NCBI RefSeq assembly: GCF_047553015.1
Contig: NZ_CP180212.1
Location: 620,001 to 684,000, forward strand
Source of the DNA: Carnobacterium_A sp047553015
GTDB taxonomy: Bacteria > Bacillota > Bacilli > Lactobacillales > Carnobacteriaceae
DNA length: 64,000 bases
Reading direction: 5' to 3'
The notes below the pieces were generated by a model, which saw nothing but the letters and a program-made list of their open reading frames with translations, did not search any database and was not told the DNA's origin. Below are positions 61,851 through 64,000 of this stretch, piece after piece (positions within the stretch are counted from its first letter, which is position 1; the number at the start of each line of letters is the position of its first letter). Made by a program: the position numbers and the translations under genes.

Positions 61851-62873
61851 ATGATGTATTATGTTGCAAATGAGCGTAACGGGAAAGAAATCACAGATCC
61901 GAGAGTTAATTTAGCAATAGAAACGTTCTTATTGCAACATGTTTTGTTAGATGAACCAGTGTTGCTTTTTTATATTAATGAACCTTCTATAATAATAGGT
62001 AGAAATCAAAATACGATTGAAGAAATAAATACAGAATATGTTGAAAAAAATCACATCCATGTTGTAAGGCGTTTATCTGGTGGTGGAGCAGTTTATCATG
62101 ATTTTGGAAATCTGTCTTTTTGTTTCATTAAAAAAGATGATGGAAATTCCTTTAGAGACTTTGGAAAATTTACAGAACCTGTTATTGATTCTTTACACAA
62201 AATGGGAGTTGAGGGTGCTGCTTTAATTGGACGAAATGATTTAGTGATTGATGGACAAAAATTTTCCGGAAATGCGATGTATTCGAAAAATGGTCGAATG
62301 ACAGCTCATGGCACGTTGATGTTTGATAGTGACATCGAAGCAGTTGTAGGAGCATTAAAAGTAAGAAAAGATAAAATTGAGTCAAAAGGAATCAAATCAA
62401 TTAGAAGTCGTGTAACAAATATTCGTCCCTATCTTTCTGAAGAATATCAATATATGACAACTAAAGAATTCCGAAATAAATTATTAGTAACAATCTTTGA
62501 TGTTGATTCAAAAGAAGCAATTAAAGAATATAAATTAACAGAGCAAGATTGGGGTGAGATTGAAAAAATCACCGAAGAATATTTTGGAAATTGGGATTGG
62601 AATTATGGTAAGTCACCTAAATTCGAATTAATCCGTCGTCATCGTTTCCCTATCGGATCAGTCGAATTTCAATTAAATGTAGAAAATGGAAGAATAAAAA
62701 ATGTACGAATTTATGGAGATTTTTTCGGATTAGGTGAAATTTCAGATGTAGAAGAAAAATTAGTTGGTTTAAAGTATGAACACGAAGCGATAGAGAAGCT
62801 CTTTGATGAGATTGATATTCATAAATATTTTGGTAAGGTAACAAAAAAAGAATTAGTAGATTTAATTTATTAA
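61851..62873 (+). CDS. lplA: Lipoate--protein ligase
   Basis: A 340-residue ligase. The catalytic domain has the lipoate-binding loop VRRLSGGGAVYHDFGNLSF, GRNDLVIDGQKFSGNAMY (catalytic Lys in GQKFSG) and MTAHGTLMFDSD. The C-terminal accessory domain (about 255-335) has RRHRFPIGSVEFQLNVENGRIKNV-type sequence. It activates free lipoate with ATP and attaches it to 2-oxoacid dehydrogenase or glycine cleavage proteins. Start ATG 61851 or the adjacent ATG 61854, behind AAAGGGG. It is probably an operon with the MBL-fold gene. Confidence 0.95.
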   Translation: MMYYVANERNGKEITDPRVNLAIETFLLQHVLLDEPVLLFYINEPSIIIGRNQNTIEEINTEYVEKNHIHVVRRLSGGGAVYHDFGNLSFCFIKKDDGNSFRDFGKFTEPVIDSLHKMGVEGAALIGRNDLVIDGQKFSGNAMYSKNGRMTAHGTLMFDSDIEAVVGALKVRKDKIESKGIKSIRSRVTNIRPYLSEEYQYMTTKEFRNKLLVTIFDVDSKEAIKEYKLTEQDWGEIEKITEEYFGNWDWNYGKSPKFELIRRHRFPIGSVEFQLNVENGRIKNVRIYGDFFGLGEISDVEEKLVGLKYEHEAIEKLFDEIDIHKYFGKVTKKELVDLIY

Positions 62874-62888
62874 AATGACTTATAAATT

Positions 62889-62940
62889 AAAAATAGGTGG
62901 ATGAATAAACGACTAGAGTCTCTATCTCCACCTATTTTAA
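62889..62940. terminator. Bidirectional terminator between lplA and the DUF3899 gene
   Basis: AAAATAGGTGGA (62890-62901) pairs perfectly with TCCACCTATTTT (62927-62938) around a 25-nt loop. Confidence 0.8.
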
Positions 62941-62951
62941 AGGAACTGATC

Positions 62952-63314
62952 TTAAGTAAGGTAATAAAAAACTAATGATAGCAGACTAATTAGCATTAAT
63001 AAGATTCCAACTTTTAAAGGGTATTTGTATCCTTGTCCGACGGATTTAGATAGTGGAATAATATCGGTTTGTTCTGATATATCCTCTCGGCGTATTTTTG
63101 TAGTAACTTTCTTCATGCTGTAGTGAAAAAAGTCAAAAGCACCTGAATAAAATACAGCCCATAAGAGACTAATGATTAGGAAGAAGCTTGCAGCTGCGAA
63201 AGTATTATTTGTTGTCTGTAGAAAGCTAATTTTTTGATAGCTAATTAACTCTAAAATAAAACACATAATTAAAATTATGCTAGTTATTTTAATGGGAGTG
63301 ATTTTTTTCTTCAT
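62952..63314 (-). CDS. DUF3899 membrane protein
   Basis: A 120-residue protein with three predicted membrane helices (about 8-25, 38-58, 100-118) and the block FYSGAFDFFHYSMKKVTTKI that marks DUF3899. The function is unknown. ATG 63314 is preceded on the minus strand by GAGGAGG. It is convergent with lplA and divergent from the opp permease gene. In several lactic bacteria a DUF3899 gene stands beside opp genes. Confidence 0.85.
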   Translation of the reverse strand: MKKKITPIKITSIILIMCFILELISYQKISFLQTTNNTFAAASFFLIISLLWAVFYSGAFDFFHYSMKKVTTKIRREDISEQTDIIPLSKSVGQGYKYPLKVGILLMLISLLSLVFYYLT

Positions 63315-63483
63315 TTTAAAACCTCCTCGTATTGGATGATAAGTTTTAATTTACAGTATATTGAAATAAAATACAATAATAAAATCTAGTTAAAAACTTG
63401 ATGATAAATTGGCTAGAAAACCTGTAATTCCGCCATTGTTTTCTAATTTAAAGTTTTTTGGAAATAAAAATTTAAAAAAACTT

Positions 63484-63512
63484 TTGCATTTATCCCTGTA
63501 ACAAGCTATTCT
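63484..63512 (+). promoter_or_regulatory. Promoter upstream of the opp permease gene
   Basis: TTGCAT (63484-63489), a 17-bp spacer, and TATTCT (63507-63512); a further TATAGT lies a few bases on. Confidence 0.5.
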
Positions 63513-63571
63513 ATATAGTATATTCTCTTTTCGAATAAAATATAAATAAATCACTGGAGGTGCTCAAATCG

Positions 63572-64000
63572 ATGAAAAGTTATGCTAAATATCTTGGGAA
63601 ACGTATCTTGTATATGTTTTTGACATTATTCTTAATTGCATCGATCACGTTTTTCTTAATGAAGCTTTTACCTGGAACACCATATAGTAACCAGGACAAG
63701 CTTTCGGAAGAACAAATTTTTATAATGAATGAAAAATATGGATTAAATGAACCGCTTCCGGTTCAATATGTAGTCTATATGTCACGCTTGTTGGGAGGAG
63801 ATTTAGGGACATCTTTCCAGTTTAATAATACTCCTGTAACGGAATTATTATCGACCAGAGTAGGCCCCTCACTGCAGCTCGGAATTCAAGCTGTTGTCTT
63901 AGGCACAACCTTGGGAATTGTTCTAGGCGTTATAGCGGCTATGAATCAGAATACATGGATAGATACAACAGCGACTTTCACGGCCATTCTTGGTCGATCT
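63572..64000 (+). CDS. oppB: Oligopeptide ABC transporter permease OppB (3'-truncated by window edge)
   Basis: ATG 63572, behind TGGAGGTG, opens a frame that runs to the window end; 143 residues are visible. It begins MKSYAKYLGKRILYMFLTLF, with a first membrane helix at about 12-31. FFLMKLLPGTPYS follows, then NEKYGLNEPLPVQYVVYMS, LLGGDLGTSFQF and RVGPSLQLGIQAVVLGTTLG, all typical of OppB/DppB permeases. The rest of the operon (oppC, oppD, oppF) probably lies beyond the window. It may serve the two OppA lipoproteins upstream. Confidence 0.94.
   Translation, partial: MKSYAKYLGKRILYMFLTLFLIASITFFLMKLLPGTPYSNQDKLSEEQIFIMNEKYGLNEPLPVQYVVYMSRLLGGDLGTSFQFNNTPVTELLSTRVGPSLQLGIQAVVLGTTLGIVLGVIAAMNQNTWIDTTATFTAILGRS

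Noticed and set aside
1..64000. CRISPR arrays, prophage, integrases, tRNA or rRNA genes, phage-defence islands
   Set aside because: No regularly spaced repeats, phage structural genes, tRNA-like cloverleafs or restriction/defence genes were seen; apart from one insertion sequence the window is core chromosome.

Overview
The window reads as a chromosomal segment of a low-GC Firmicute of the order Lactobacillales, most likely Carnobacterium or a close relative. This rests on AT-rich codon use, strong GGAGG-type ribosome binding sites, a T-box thrS leader, and gene neighbourhoods shared with Bacillus and Enterococcus (hit/ecsAB, yhaONM-prsA, ytmP-trmB-ytoP-ytpP-ytpR-sftA-murC, polA-mutM-coaE-nrdR-dnaB-dnaI-thrS-infC-rpmI-rplT). 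The genus is an inference from gene content and could not be checked by search. Nearly everything is vertically inherited core genome. The only clear mobile element is one ISLre2-type insertion sequence.

Region by region: 1-8.1 kb holds the 3' part of mutL, an SDR oxidoreductase, msrB, a complete insertion sequence (3622-5302) with an 8-bp target duplication, then ruvA-ruvB-queA. 8.1-8.65 kb holds a candidate structured RNA on the minus strand, divergent from tgt-yajC. 10.2-13.4 kb holds adhE with a textbook Rex operator and a cre-like site. 13.6-18.7 kb has a DtxR-type metalloregulator with its own putative operator, SOS-type dinB, a decayed UPF0173 hydrolase pseudogene, a DRTGG/CBS protein and an NrnA-like phosphoesterase. 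18.8-20.2 kb is a CorC-type membrane protein on the minus strand.

20.7-30.6 kb carries a class A penicillin-binding protein, a YheA/YlbF-family protein, the yhaO-yhaN-yhaM nuclease group, PrsA foldase, a YtxH-like protein and a HIT protein. 30.7-43.1 kb carries ecsAB, D-amino-acid transaminase, a small phosphotransferase, trmB, an M42 aminopeptidase, a thioredoxin-like protein, a universal stress protein, ytpR, the soluble FtsK-type translocase and murC. 43.4-54.4 kb is the replication/repair/translation block ending in the IF3-L35-L20 operon with its leader. 54.6-64 kb is a peptide-nutrition area: two tandem oligopeptide-binding lipoproteins, a second M42 aminopeptidase, an apparently orphan coproporphyrinogen/protoporphyrinogen oxidase homologue, an MBL-fold protein, lipoate ligase, a DUF3899 protein and the start of an OppB permease.

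The most unusual points are: the minus-strand RNA candidate at about 8145-8487, closed by an 18-bp terminal helix next to its own terminator; a DtxR-type operator in front of the metalloregulator; a LexA-like box inside the dinB promoter; hairpins or tiny upstream ORFs between the Shine-Dalgarno sequence and the start of several genes (the CorC gene, ytoP, murC); and a promoter followed within about 45 nt by an intrinsic terminator upstream of ytmP-trmB. No CRISPR array, prophage, tRNA or rRNA gene was seen. All calls come from reading the sequence; no database search was run.
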